Below, one piece after another: positions 16,942 to 25,355 of a stretch of DNA of 64,000 nucleotides (positions are counted from its first letter, which is position 1; every line of letters starts with the position of its first letter). Where the stretch lies: assembly GCA_002749205.1 (NCBI GenBank), contig PDOP01000034.1, positions 1-64,000 of the forward strand, read 5' to 3'. The translations under genes and the position numbers were made by a program. The notes under the pieces were generated by a model. It ran no database searches. It saw only the letters and a program-made list of their open reading frames with translations, and was not told the origin of the DNA. The DNA is from Treponema sp. (lineage in GTDB: Bacteria > Spirochaetota > Spirochaetia > Treponematales > Treponemataceae).

Positions 16942-18293
16942 CCTTTTTGATATGCTTAATACATACAAGCATTATAAATGTTTTTCTTTTTCCGAAAGAA
17001 AAATTAAGTTTTGAAGTAAGCATCTCAAATAAAATTGTTTCTGTTGACGAAACAGTTAAAATAAATATTAAAATAAACGCGAAAAACGAGTTTATAAAAA
17101 CCAACCCAAGAGTAATTTTTTCTCAGCTAAGTGATGATGCTGAAATAATACATTCTACGGTTGCCAAAAAAAATACAGGTATTGTTTTTAGTTTTAATAT
17201 TAAGTTTTCAACAACAGGGGTGAAAAGTTTTTTTTGGAAACTTGATAATAAACTGATTGATAAAACGCCAATAACAATAGAGGTATTACCTCCACCACTT
17301 TCCAAAACCTCCGAATTCGTGTGGAGCATTTTTACTAATTCAGACTTGACTAAAAAAACTACCGGAATTATACAAGGCGAAAACTATTTTATTCTGCTTT
17401 CAGGATATTTTTCAGAAAAATTAAGCGATACCGTAATCAGCAAAGTAGAATGCGAATGCCCTGAAAATGCAATTATCGAAAAAATTAAAATTACAGAAAA
17501 GAATATTAATACAGAAAAACAATTAAAACCTGTTGCTTTATTTCAATGGATACCGTTATACTCAGGCACACAACTATTACCTACAGCTAAAGTTTATATT
17601 AAGTCTAAAAACCTGCAACAAAACAATGCTTCTTTTGTTATTATATCAAAGGCTTATACAGAAAAAATACAACCGGCAAACACAGTAAAAACAGAAAACA
17701 ATGTTTTAAGTTCAAAAATCTTAAAAACCATAACAACGCCCACAAAAAAGCAAACTACTAAGGTAATACAATTAAACGAAACAGCAAAAAAAATTTATAA
17801 TTTAAGGTTATTAATATCAAACTGTTTTTTTGGATTTAAATATAAAAAAGAGCTCAGAAAATTAGAAGCTACATCACAAACAGAATTTAGCCTGCCTGTA
17901 TTTCAAAAAAAGCGTATTTACACTTTTATCACATTAAGCAGTATAGCAATTCTTTTTCTGATTGTTTATATAATCAGAAAAAAAAACACTGTTTCAAACA
18001 CAATAAGATTAAAAAAAACACCTGTATTTTTAATCTTATTGTTTTCAGTAATGCTTATATATTCAAGTTATGAATTTTTAATTTCACATAATAAAAAAGG
18101 AATATGCGTTTCCGAAAATAATGCTTTTATTTATTTAAGCTCAATCCCTGAAGATAAATCCTTTTATAATGAGCAGATCAAAACAGGCGAATGTGTTACA
18201 ATAATCGAAGAAATAGATAATTGGTATTTAATAAAAAAACAAAATGGAATTACCGGTTGGCTAAAAAAAGAAAACATACTGCCCTGTTATTAA
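16890..18293 (+). CDS. batD: BatD-like membrane protein with C-terminal SH3-type domain
   Basis: A 467-residue protein with an N-terminal signal or anchor (LLAFLICLIHTSIINVFLF), a long beta-sandwich region like BatD (VSVDETVKINIKIN..., about 40-250), a transmembrane helix near 351-372, another near 385-402, and a final bacterial SH3-like domain (GICVSENNAFIYLSSIPEDK ... CVTIIEEIDNWYLIKKQNGI TGWLKKENI). BatD normally lacks the SH3 end, so this may tether the complex to peptidoglycan. The ATG at 16890 lies inside batC; a later start is possible. A 16-bp perfect inverted repeat (18000-18015/18027-18042) lies within the gene. Confidence 0.72.
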   Translation: MDKKTKKHEKKYGKRLLAFLICLIHTSIINVFLFPKEKLSFEVSISNKIVSVDETVKINIKINAKNEFIKTNPRVIFSQLSDDAEIIHSTVAKKNTGIVFSFNIKFSTTGVKSFFWKLDNKLIDKTPITIEVLPPPLSKTSEFVWSIFTNSDLTKKTTGIIQGENYFILLSGYFSEKLSDTVISKVECECPENAIIEKIKITEKNINTEKQLKPVALFQWIPLYSGTQLLPTAKVYIKSKNLQQNNASFVIISKAYTEKIQPANTVKTENNVLSSKILKTITTPTKKQTTKVIQLNETAKKIYNLRLLISNCFFGFKYKKELRKLEATSQTEFSLPVFQKKRIYTFITLSSIAILFLIVYIIRKKNTVSNTIRLKKTPVFLILLFSVMLIYSSYEFLISHNKKGICVSENNAFIYLSSIPEDKSFYNEQIKTGECVTIIEEIDNWYLIKKQNGITGWLKKENILPCY

Positions 18294-18333
18294 ATGAGCC
18301 ACTTGCAAAAGTTGATTGCTTTAGCAAGTAGCT

Positions 18334-18374
18334 GAGGTACTTGTAAAAGGTGAATGACTTTTTACAAGCACCTC
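18334..18374. terminator. Bidirectional terminator between convergent genes
   Basis: GAGGTACTTGTAAAA (18334-18348) pairs with TTTTACAAGCACCTC (18360-18374), 14 of 15 positions. A smaller hairpin ACTTGC/GCAAGT (18301-18306/18324-18329) precedes it. It separates the Bat operon from the converging aminotransferase gene. Confidence 0.65.
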
Positions 18375-18387
18375 TAATCAGCTCATT

Positions 18388-19476
18388 TCATTGTGCTTTT
18401 GGTATATTTTCAAACTCTTTAAATACTTTTAGTATTTTTTTGTTTTCTTTTTTTGTGCGGACAGCTATTCTGATAAATTCCCCGACCATACCCGCCAATT
18501 TATTTGCGGATTTAAAAAAACTACCTGCTTTTCTAATGATAATCCCTCGCCTCGCAAAAAAGTCAAAAGCAAAATCTTCAGTAGTATCCAAAAGCTGAAT
18601 TAAAATAAAATTACACTCGCTTTTAAAAACTTGTATTGATTTTATTTTAGACAAATTACTAAACAAATAATTACGCTGTGAAATTAAATACTGTTGACTT
18701 TTTTCAAAAAACGCAGATTGCGTATTATTGAAAATATAATTACCTGCAATATCGGCAAAAATATTTATGTGCCAGGGTAATTGCAAAGGGGAAATCTTTT
18801 GTACAACAGAATAATTTGTACAGGCATAACCGAGCCTTATGCCGGGTAAGGCAAAAAACTTTGTGGCGGCTCTAATTATCGCAATGTTTTTAAATGAATG
18901 CTTTTTAAAAAGGACGATACTGTTGTACTTGCATGAAGACAATTCAAAAAAAGCTTCGTCCAATAATAAAAAACTTTCTTTTTCTCTGACAATTTTATAT
19001 ATTTCAAAGAGCGTTTTTTCGGGTATACATAAACCTGTAGGATTATTTGGATTTGCCAATACGAGTAAATCATTTTTTTGTAAAACTTTTTTAATTCTGC
19101 TTACATTTAAAGAAAAATCCGTATTAAGCGAAACAGAAACACATTTTTTACCGTGTACTCTTGCTCTAATTTCATACTCCGAAAAACAGGGTGTACAAAT
19201 TACAACACGCTCTGCAATTGATGTAAACAAATCAATTAACTCAACAGCACCGTTTCCCAACAGAGTCTGATTTATTTCACACCCAAGATAACCTGCAACG
19301 GATTTTTTTAAACTTCTATATTGCAAATCAGGATAGGCTTGTACTTGAGAAATTTTTTTTATAATTTCAATTTGAACCCGTAACGGTATACCCACCGGAT
19401 TTATATTACTGCTAAAATCAATTAGCTTACCGTCAAAATAATGAGAAAAAGAAATTAAATCGCCACCATGTTGCAT
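18388..19476 (-). CDS. PLP-dependent aminotransferase, CobD-like (threonine-phosphate decarboxylase / histidinol-phosphate aminotransferase family)
   Basis: A 362-residue fold-type I PLP enzyme. The N-terminus HGGDL...DFSSNINPVGIP is characteristic of CobD (L-threonine-O-3-phosphate decarboxylase, which makes the aminopropanol phosphate of the cobalamin nucleotide loop). NPNNPTG, LLDEAFFEL and RAATKFFALPGIRLGYA (with the PLP-binding Lys) follow in the usual order. No other cobalamin genes are in the window, so it may act in B12 salvage or as a different phospho-amino-acid enzyme such as histidinol-phosphate aminotransferase. The DUF2147 gene lies 36 bp upstream. Confidence 0.78.
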   Translation of the reverse strand: MQHGGDLISFSHYFDGKLIDFSSNINPVGIPLRVQIEIIKKISQVQAYPDLQYRSLKKSVAGYLGCEINQTLLGNGAVELIDLFTSIAERVVICTPCFSEYEIRARVHGKKCVSVSLNTDFSLNVSRIKKVLQKNDLLVLANPNNPTGLCIPEKTLFEIYKIVREKESFLLLDEAFFELSSCKYNSIVLFKKHSFKNIAIIRAATKFFALPGIRLGYACTNYSVVQKISPLQLPWHINIFADIAGNYIFNNTQSAFFEKSQQYLISQRNYLFSNLSKIKSIQVFKSECNFILIQLLDTTEDFAFDFFARRGIIIRKAGSFFKSANKLAGMVGEFIRIAVRTKKENKKILKVFKEFENIPKAQ

Positions 19477-19512
19477 TTTAACCTGCCCAAAAAACTGCTT
19501 TTAAAAAACAAC

Positions 19513-20073
19513 TCATTTTTCTTTAACAAAAAATTCTTGCGGATTATTTTTTGCATAATCACTTCCGCACTCAGAAATATTTTTTTGCATTGCTTTATTG
19601 ATCTCTGAGACAGTTGCTTTGTACCAATGTACGGTTTTGCCAAATCCGAATTTTGTTTCTCCGCGAAAAACTAAAGTATCAACCTTAAATTTTTTACCGT
19701 CCGCCGGTTTAAAACTAATATGACAAATATAATATCGTCCGTTTCTGGGGTCAATTACATATCCGTTTTTCCAAACTCCCGTCTTTATATTTTTTAAACC
19801 GTAAATAGTCGGCACATCACGCCTCCTAAATTTTTTCAAATTACTGCCCTTCGGGTGGCGAGGATACTCATGCGTACATTTATCCAAAAGCACATCAGGC
19901 GAATGCTTTGGCGCAATTAAACACACACCGCATAAAAAATTATTCTCAACATAAAAATACCAATAACCTGAAGGATTTTTTCCCGACATACTTTTCCAAT
20001 ATCCTTCAATCGGATCGCTTGCAAACAAAAATGTTGTCAAACAAAAAGCAAACGACAACAAAATTTTTTTCAT
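19513..20073 (-). CDS. Exported DUF2147 protein
   Basis: A 186-residue protein with an N-terminal signal peptide (KKILLSFAFCLTTFLFAS, cleavage likely before DPIEG). The mature start DPIEGYWKSM and the pattern GYWYFYVENNFLCGV and TGVWKNGYVIDPRNGRYY match the DUF2147 family of small secreted proteins of unknown function. It contains several cysteines that could form disulfides in the periplasm. It probably shares a transcript with the downstream CobD-like gene. Confidence 0.8.
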   Translation of the reverse strand: MKKILLSFAFCLTTFLFASDPIEGYWKSMSGKNPSGYWYFYVENNFLCGVCLIAPKHSPDVLLDKCTHEYPRHPKGSNLKKFRRRDVPTIYGLKNIKTGVWKNGYVIDPRNGRYYICHISFKPADGKKFKVDTLVFRGETKFGFGKTVHWYKATVSEINKAMQKNISECGSDYAKNNPQEFFVKEK

Positions 20074-20130
20074 AAAAACCTCCCTTTAATCATAATCAAA
20101 GTATAACAGAATTTTAAAAATATTACTATC

Positions 20131-20491
20131 GAAGAAATTGCAAAAGTCAGACGAGTTTTGCAATTTCTTCTCAAAACGTATCAAAAAGCGCAATGAAATG
20201 AGCTTCTTTAAAAGGTGCTTGCAAAAGTTACTCCACTTTTGCAAGCAGCTCGGATACCGTCCGGCCCAAAATCAGGTTAAACGATTTGTTAAAAAGTCAA
20301 GGAATTTCTTTTGATAACCACGACCTGCGTTAGCGATTGTAGGAACGTCTGCCGTGTTTTTCAAAACACGGCAGACGGATCCATTTTGCACAATAATTTC
20401 TTGTGCAAAATTAGCCGAAGCGATAGCGGAGTTCCGAAATGAGCGGCGGTTTGATTTATGGAAAGCTTTTATTTTTTTAATCTCAAACCGC
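20131..20491. repeat. Array of five perfect hairpins in a divergent intergenic region
   Basis: Within 360 bp and without a coding frame lie five perfect inverted repeats: 20131-20145/20156-20170 (15 bp), 20216-20228/20235-20247 (13 bp), 20346-20360/20363-20377 (15 bp), 20383-20393/20401-20411 (11 bp) and 20446-20454/20483-20491 (9 bp). Between them is ATCAGGTTAAACGATTTG (20271-20288), similar to the tail of element E6. The rest of the 505-bp gap (20074-20578) holds nothing else I recognise. Confidence 0.8.
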
Positions 20492-20578
20492 AACGCCCAA
20501 TTTATATTTTTAATTTGTTGCAGTTGACTATAATTTTTTTTTGTGCTACACTCATTTCGAAAATTAAAGGACAAAATT

Positions 20579-20932
20579 ATGAATCAGGATTTTGATGTAC
20601 AATTACTTTGGGTTATTTTAAATGAAACAGAAAAATTGAATGACTTACTTGTTTCACTTGAAGAGCATGGAATTACGGGTGGCACGATTATTGATTCGAC
20701 CGGTATGGCTAAGTTGCTTTATCATAACAAAAAAGACCTGCCATTTTTTGGCTCGCTTTATATGCTTATGAATGACGGACGCCAAATAAACAAAACAATT
20801 TTAATGGTTTTAAATAAAGAAAAAGTTGAAACTGCAAAACAAATTGTTCACGATATAACAGGCGGAATGGATCATGCGGGAAGCGGAATAATGTTTACAA
20901 TTCCGGTTCTTTCTGTTGAAGGGCTACGCTAA
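20579..20932 (+). CDS. PII-like regulatory protein
   Basis: A 117-residue protein with the ferredoxin-like alpha/beta pattern of PII and PII-like proteins: QLLWVILNETEKLNDLLVSL EEHGITGGTIIDSTGM, a T-loop-like middle, then KTILMVLNKEKVETAKQIVH DITGG and a final GIMFTIPV strand. The classical PII Tyr51 T-loop is not evident. I start at 20579 (AAAGGA site); a frame open from 20543 adds residues without such a site. The antiporter gene follows after 9 bp. PII-like proteins next to transporters usually bind a nucleotide and gate the transporter, so this one probably regulates the antiporter. Confidence 0.7.
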   Translation: MNQDFDVQLLWVILNETEKLNDLLVSLEEHGITGGTIIDSTGMAKLLYHNKKDLPFFGSLYMLMNDGRQINKTILMVLNKEKVETAKQIVHDITGGMDHAGSGIMFTIPVLSVEGLR

Positions 20933-20941
20933 GAGGCAAAA

Positions 20942-22123
20942 ATGAATATATTATTTTATATCTCGGTGATTTTGCTGGCAGGTATGGTAACCGCTTGGGT
21001 CTTAAAACGATTTAAATTTCCGCATGTTACAGGATATTTAATCGGCGGAGTTTTAATCGGCCCCGCTGTTTTGGGTATTGTGCCCGCAGACACTCTTATA
21101 TCATTGGAACTCATTTCAGATGTGGCTTTGGGGTTTATTGCTTTTTTGATAGGAAACGAATTTAAAGTCAGGCAATTAAAACGCGAAGGCAAAAGTATTG
21201 TTATTATCACTTTTTTTGAAGCCATGACCGCAGTAGGTTTGGTGTTTGCGGTTATGTACTTTGCTTTTAATCAGTCCATACCATTCTCGCTGATGATTGC
21301 ATCAATCGCTGCCGCAACCGCACCTGCAGCAACACTGATGGTTATAAGACAATATCACGCAAGAGGGAACCTTGTGCATACGCTCTTGCCGGTTGTAGCC
21401 TTAGATGATGTCTTCAGTATTATTACATTTGGTATTGCAACTTCTATTTCAAAAGCTGTCATAAAAAATGCAACCCCGAATATTATGAACATGCTTGTTT
21501 TTCCGATTGCGGAAATTCTCGCTTCAATTCTGTTGGGTCTTCTTGCTGGATTTCTTGTTTTATTTGTATTGCGTAAAATACGCTCGGAAGCAAACTACTT
21601 AAATGTTTTAATTGCCGGTGTGTTTTTATGTATCGCCGTTTCCATCAAGTTTCATCTTTCGCCGCTTTTATCCTGTATGACATTTGGAGCTACTATTGCA
21701 AACCTCCTTCCAAATCCGCAAAAGCCTGTTGCTATTTTAGATCATATCACGGCACCTATTTATCTTTCGTTTTTCACAATTTCGGGTGCATCATTAAACA
21801 TCACCGCTTTAACCCATGTCGGTTTAATCGGTATTTCTTATTTTCTGGTAAGATTTATAGGCAAATGGCTTGGGGCATTTGTCAGCTGTAAAATGATGAA
21901 AAAACCTGCGGAAGTTTCAAAATATTTAGGTATAGCATTGATGCCTCAGGCCGGTGTTGCCTTAGGACTTTCACTCACCGCCGAAAGAATTATCGGAGCC
22001 CCTTACGGTGCACAAATAAGAACAGTTATTTTGGCAACAACGGTCGTGTATGAATTACTCGGGCCTATGATGTCAAAGTTCGCACTCAAACAGGCCGGCG
22101 AAATAAAAGATACAAAATCTTAA
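20942..22123 (+). CDS. Cation:proton antiporter (CPA2/KefB-like)
   Basis: A 393-residue membrane protein with about 12 hydrophobic segments and the CPA2 signatures HVTGYLIGGVLIGP near the N-terminus, GFIAFLIGNEF, AAATAPAATLMVI and ALDDVFSIITFGI (the conserved acidic pair region). It would exchange Na+ or K+ for protons at the inner membrane. It ends after the membrane domain, without the cytosolic TrkA-N/TrkA-C domains of KefB/KefC, which makes the upstream PII-like protein a plausible replacement regulator. It converges on the NapH-like gene. Confidence 0.85.
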   Translation: MNILFYISVILLAGMVTAWVLKRFKFPHVTGYLIGGVLIGPAVLGIVPADTLISLELISDVALGFIAFLIGNEFKVRQLKREGKSIVIITFFEAMTAVGLVFAVMYFAFNQSIPFSLMIASIAAATAPAATLMVIRQYHARGNLVHTLLPVVALDDVFSIITFGIATSISKAVIKNATPNIMNMLVFPIAEILASILLGLLAGFLVLFVLRKIRSEANYLNVLIAGVFLCIAVSIKFHLSPLLSCMTFGATIANLLPNPQKPVAILDHITAPIYLSFFTISGASLNITALTHVGLIGISYFLVRFIGKWLGAFVSCKMMKKPAEVSKYLGIALMPQAGVALGLSLTAERIIGAPYGAQIRTVILATTVVYELLGPMMSKFALKQAGEIKDTKS

Positions 22124-22151
22124 ACCGAAGAAATAAATCTTTGGTTGCAAT

Positions 22152-22176
22152 AGGGTAAGGGCTTAACCCCTACCCT
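22152..22176. terminator. Terminator between antiporter and NapH-like genes
   Basis: AGGGTA and TACCCT close a hairpin with an inner GGG/CCC, followed on the plus strand by CTTTTTG. The minus-strand gene ends within it. Confidence 0.6.
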
Positions 22177-23068
22177 CTTTTTGTTTTATATCGCCAAGTT
22201 TTATTCCAAAGCATTCCTTTTCGATAGCATTGTACGGACAAGCATGTACACATTCATCACAGCGTATACAATTATGACTGTTAGGGGTTAGGTATGTCGG
22301 AATATCCAATTTGCAGGTGCGTAAACATTTTTTGCACTTAACACATTTATCTGGATTAATTCGCAATTTATAAAAACTAATCGGATTAAAAATCCCTAAC
22401 AGAGCACCCAGAGGACAAAGAAATCTGCAAAAAGGTCTGTATACAAATGTTGACAGTAAAATGATAAACCCTGAAATTACCAACTTACTTGTAAACAATG
22501 TACCCGCTGCAGCCCGTAGCCACTCGTTAATTGCCATCAATGGTAATGCCGCAAAAAGAGTTCCCGCCGGACAAAGATATTTACAAAAATACGGGTCGGT
22601 AAATCCGTAGGCATCTTGTAAAAAAAACGGAAGCAAAAATACAAATACCACCAAAACAACATAACGAAGCATGTTTAAAACAGAGTTTAACTTTTTCGGG
22701 ATTTTTATTTTAAAAAAAGGAATTTTATCCAATAAATCTTGAAAAAATCCGAATGGGCAAATGTATCCGCAAAAAAACCTGCCTGCCAAAATTGCAAACA
22801 AAATTGTCAATCCGAGTGCGTAAGTCGGAAAGTTAAACTTAGGATTACCGTCTGAAATTGATGCTTGAATAGATCCTATAGGACAACTTGCAACAGCACC
22901 CGGACATGAATAGCAATTTAATACCGGAACGCATACCTTTTTGCCGGCTCCGGTATATATCTTTCCTTCAATAAACCCTTTTAAGTTTCCGTTTACGGCA
23001 AGTGTACCCAATGCTTGAATTAAATGTCGCCTGTTGATGCGTTTGTTTTTTTTGTTACCCAATTCCAA
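22163..23068 (-). CDS. NapH-like polyferredoxin membrane protein
   Basis: A 301-residue membrane protein of the NapH/RnfB-associated type. It has about five membrane segments, cysteine motifs CYSCPGAVASCPIG, FCGYICPFG and CRFLCPLGA facing the membrane surface, and two C-terminal 4Fe-4S ferredoxin sites CVKCKKCLRTCK and CIRCDECVHACPYNA. It should pass electrons across or along the inner membrane, with partner unknown. The frame opens with a TTG start (23068) overlapping the preceding 44-codon CXXC gene by 14 bp, a translational-coupling arrangement with GGAG inside that gene. Confidence 0.78.
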   Translation of the reverse strand: MELGNKKNKRINRRHLIQALGTLAVNGNLKGFIEGKIYTGAGKKVCVPVLNCYSCPGAVASCPIGSIQASISDGNPKFNFPTYALGLTILFAILAGRFFCGYICPFGFFQDLLDKIPFFKIKIPKKLNSVLNMLRYVVLVVFVFLLPFFLQDAYGFTDPYFCKYLCPAGTLFAALPLMAINEWLRAAAGTLFTSKLVISGFIILLSTFVYRPFCRFLCPLGALLGIFNPISFYKLRINPDKCVKCKKCLRTCKLDIPTYLTPNSHNCIRCDECVHACPYNAIEKECFGIKLGDIKQKEGRG

Positions 23069-23189
23069 TACACTCCATACAAATATTCACGGCTTTTTTA
23101 AATACAACACTAACCTCGCCACCGATAATACCTAAAACAATCATCAATATCGAAATACCAAAAACTACTAATGTCAAATTTTTTTTCAT
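23055..23189 (-). CDS. 44-residue membrane protein of the CD1871A-like CXXC family
   Basis: A short frame beginning with ATG at 23189: a hydrophobic helix (LTLVVFGISILMIVLGI) followed by GEVSVVFKKAVNICMECIGIG. The C-terminus ICxECIGIG with its CxxC pair is the mark of a small family I know as CD1871A CXXC proteins, commonly found beside polyferredoxins. The overlap with the NapH-like gene supports it being real. It may lend a metal or thiol site to the electron-transfer complex; that role is inferred. Confidence 0.72.
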   Translation of the reverse strand: MKKNLTLVVFGISILMIVLGIIGGEVSVVFKKAVNICMECIGIG

Positions 23190-23265
23190 TATGTTATACC
23201 TGATTGGATTTTAATATACTTATAAAAAATTTTCAAGCATTTTATTAAATTAAACATAAAAAAAC

Positions 23266-23446
23266 AGCAAGGGAATGTCGGAATAAAACCAAAAAGCAAT
23301 GCCTTAATTAAAACATTCCCTTGCTTGCAACCCGCTCGCTTGCATAACCTTTTGCCCTTTACTTAGAATCAAAATCGCCGTTTCTCCCTCCGCTCGAAAG
23401 GCTTTTTTCTTTCATACAAACGGGCAAAAGTGTAGACTAAGCTCGC
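23266..23446 (-). repeat. Dispersed hairpin element, copy E3 (with psuG-operon terminator)
   Basis: Read leftward: GCGAGCTTAGTCTACA, stem CTTTTGCCC (plus-strand coordinates 23349-23357) with GGGCAAAAG (23422-23430), GGTTATGCAAGCGAGCGGGTTG, then a 13-bp hairpin (23266-23278/23313-23325) and a T tract. The second hairpin plus T run looks like the intrinsic terminator of the operon ending with psuG. No other feature is seen in 23190-23528. Confidence 0.8.
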
Positions 23447-23528
23447 AAAAAACAGATTAACGCTTTAAAATTACACGCCGGTTTTCTGCTTTACTTCCCG
23501 CGTATAACAGCCAAAAGCCTTACCTTTT

Positions 23529-24458
23529 TCAAAAAGACAGCACCGCAAGTTTTGATAAATCAACGGCGATTTGACTCGCAACTTTTACATTGTTGTAAAC
23601 CAATTTTATATTTGATTCAAGACTCTTCCCTTCAGTTGCTTTAACAATTGCATCAAGCAAAAACGGCGTTAATTCTTTACCTGTAATTTTTTTATTATCA
23701 GCATCTTTTATTGCCTTTTCAATTACGCCGGCTATATAATTTTTATCCATTGAATATTCTTTCGGAATCGGATTTGCAACTAAAAAGCCGCCTTTAAATC
23801 CAAGTTGAGTGCTTGCCTTAAAAGCCTTTGCAATTTCTTCAGTTGTATCCATTTTGTAAAGAACTTCAAAATCGCTTTCGGAAGTAAAAAATGCCGGCAA
23901 AGTTTTTGTCTTATAACCTATAACCGGAACACCGTTTGTTTCCAGTACTTCAAGAGTCAAGCCTAAATCCAAAATAGATTTTGCACCTGCACATACAACC
24001 AAAACATTGGTTTGTGCAAGCTCACTTAAATCAGCACTGATGTCCATTGTTGCTTCGGCATTGCGATGAACACCGCCAATTCCACCTGTAGCAAAAACTT
24101 TAATTCCTGCAAGATCTGCCAATATCATTGTAGCCGCAACTGTTGTAGCTCCGTCTTGCTTTTTACTAATTAGAACAGGAATATCACGCCGAGAAGCTTT
24201 TGTAATTTCCAAACCTTTCTTTCCAAAGTAGTCAATTTCATCTTCTGTCAAGCCTGCTTTAAGACGACCGTTTATAATTGCCATTGTCGCAGGAACGGCA
24301 CCGGTATCACGCACAATTTGTTCAGCTTCCAATGCAGTTTCGACATTTTTTGGATAAGGCATTCCATGACTAATAATTGTTGACTCAAGTGCAACAACCG
24401 GCTTATTATTTGCAATAGCCTCTTTTACATCATCTTTAATATCAAGATATTGATTCAC
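23529..24458 (-). CDS. psuG: Pseudouridine-5'-phosphate glycosidase
   Basis: A 309-residue PsuG that splits pseudouridine 5'-phosphate into uracil and ribose 5-phosphate. The N-terminus VVALESTIISHGMPYPKN, GAVPATMAIINGRLKAGL, SRRDIP and TVAATMILADLAGIKVFATG GIGGVHR are typical, including the catalytic Lys/Glu region and the Asp cluster. Length agrees with the family. It lies 12 bp after the kinase that makes its substrate, forming the end of the nucleoside operon. Its last codons resemble a segment of the dispersed 368-bp repeat (see findings). Confidence 0.92.
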   Translation of the reverse strand: MNQYLDIKDDVKEAIANNKPVVALESTIISHGMPYPKNVETALEAEQIVRDTGAVPATMAIINGRLKAGLTEDEIDYFGKKGLEITKASRRDIPVLISKKQDGATTVAATMILADLAGIKVFATGGIGGVHRNAEATMDISADLSELAQTNVLVVCAGAKSILDLGLTLEVLETNGVPVIGYKTKTLPAFFTSESDFEVLYKMDTTEEIAKAFKASTQLGFKGGFLVANPIPKEYSMDKNYIAGVIEKAIKDADNKKITGKELTPFLLDAIVKATEGKSLESNIKLVYNNVKVASQIAVDLSKLAVLSF

Positions 24459-24470
24459 TTTTTCCCTCCG

Positions 24471-25349
24471 CTAAAATATTTTATTATTTAAATTTTTTGC
24501 TACCGTTTCATTAGTCATTACACAAATTTCGGCAAGGCGTGTAGCAATTTTTGCTTTATCTTCAATTGGCATTCCAAAACCGGCAACTATACCTGCCATT
24601 GTAGCATCTCCTGCACCGGTTGTATTTACCGGCTTTGTAATAGAAACAGGAATAATGCCTGATTTATCTTTAGTGGCATAATATAAACCGGCACTACCCA
24701 AAGAAATAAAAAGCTGTTTGACACCTGCATCAAGTAAAACTTCTGCTGAATCTTCAAGAGTTCTCTTTTTACTAAGATGCTGAGCTTCCGACAAATTTGG
24801 TTTAAAACTATGTATCTTCGATAAATAAGGAAGACATTTTTCCGACTTAGTTAAACTGACAGGATCTACACAAATTGGTATTTTGACATTCTCCATTAAA
24901 AAAGAAAAAACTTCAATCGGCCAATTTGTATCAATTACACAAACATCATGCTGATTCACCAAGGGTAATATTTTTTCAAAATATGAAATAGGAACACTTT
25001 CGATTAAGATCATATCATTTATTGCAACATACATTTCTCCTTCTACATCATTTACAAAAAGATAACTACTCGTTTCAAATTTATCTGTGTAATATGAATT
25101 GGTAAAATCAATCGAAAGTTCAGATAGTTCTTTTTGTAAAAAATCTGCAAAAGTATCTTTAGCAAAAGCTGAAAAAAAACTTACCTTTTTTCCTAAGCGA
25201 GCAAGATTTTCACAAATATTGCGTCCTACTCCGCCGGAAGAAATCTTAACTTGTCCAATATTCGAATCGTGCAGAGTAAGAGCGTTTTTTGAAATTCCGG
25301 CAATGTCAATATTAGAAGCACCTAAAACAGCGTATTTTAAATTCTTCAT
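24471..25349 (-). CDS. psuK: PfkB-family kinase, probable pseudouridine kinase
   Basis: A 292-residue PfkB/ribokinase-fold kinase. It opens with AVLGASNIDI and has the GGVGRNICENLARLG substrate-side motif and the C-terminal NTTGAGDATMAG anion-hole/catalytic-base motif. Its position directly before psuG, with 12 bp between, points to phosphorylation of pseudouridine. Family membership is certain from the motifs; substrate is inferred from context. Confidence 0.86.
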   Translation of the reverse strand: MKNLKYAVLGASNIDIAGISKNALTLHDSNIGQVKISSGGVGRNICENLARLGKKVSFFSAFAKDTFADFLQKELSELSIDFTNSYYTDKFETSSYLFVNDVEGEMYVAINDMILIESVPISYFEKILPLVNQHDVCVIDTNWPIEVFSFLMENVKIPICVDPVSLTKSEKCLPYLSKIHSFKPNLSEAQHLSKKRTLEDSAEVLLDAGVKQLFISLGSAGLYYATKDKSGIIPVSITKPVNTTGAGDATMAGIVAGFGMPIEDKAKIATRLAEICVMTNETVAKNLNNKIF

Positions 25350-25355
25350 TTGATT

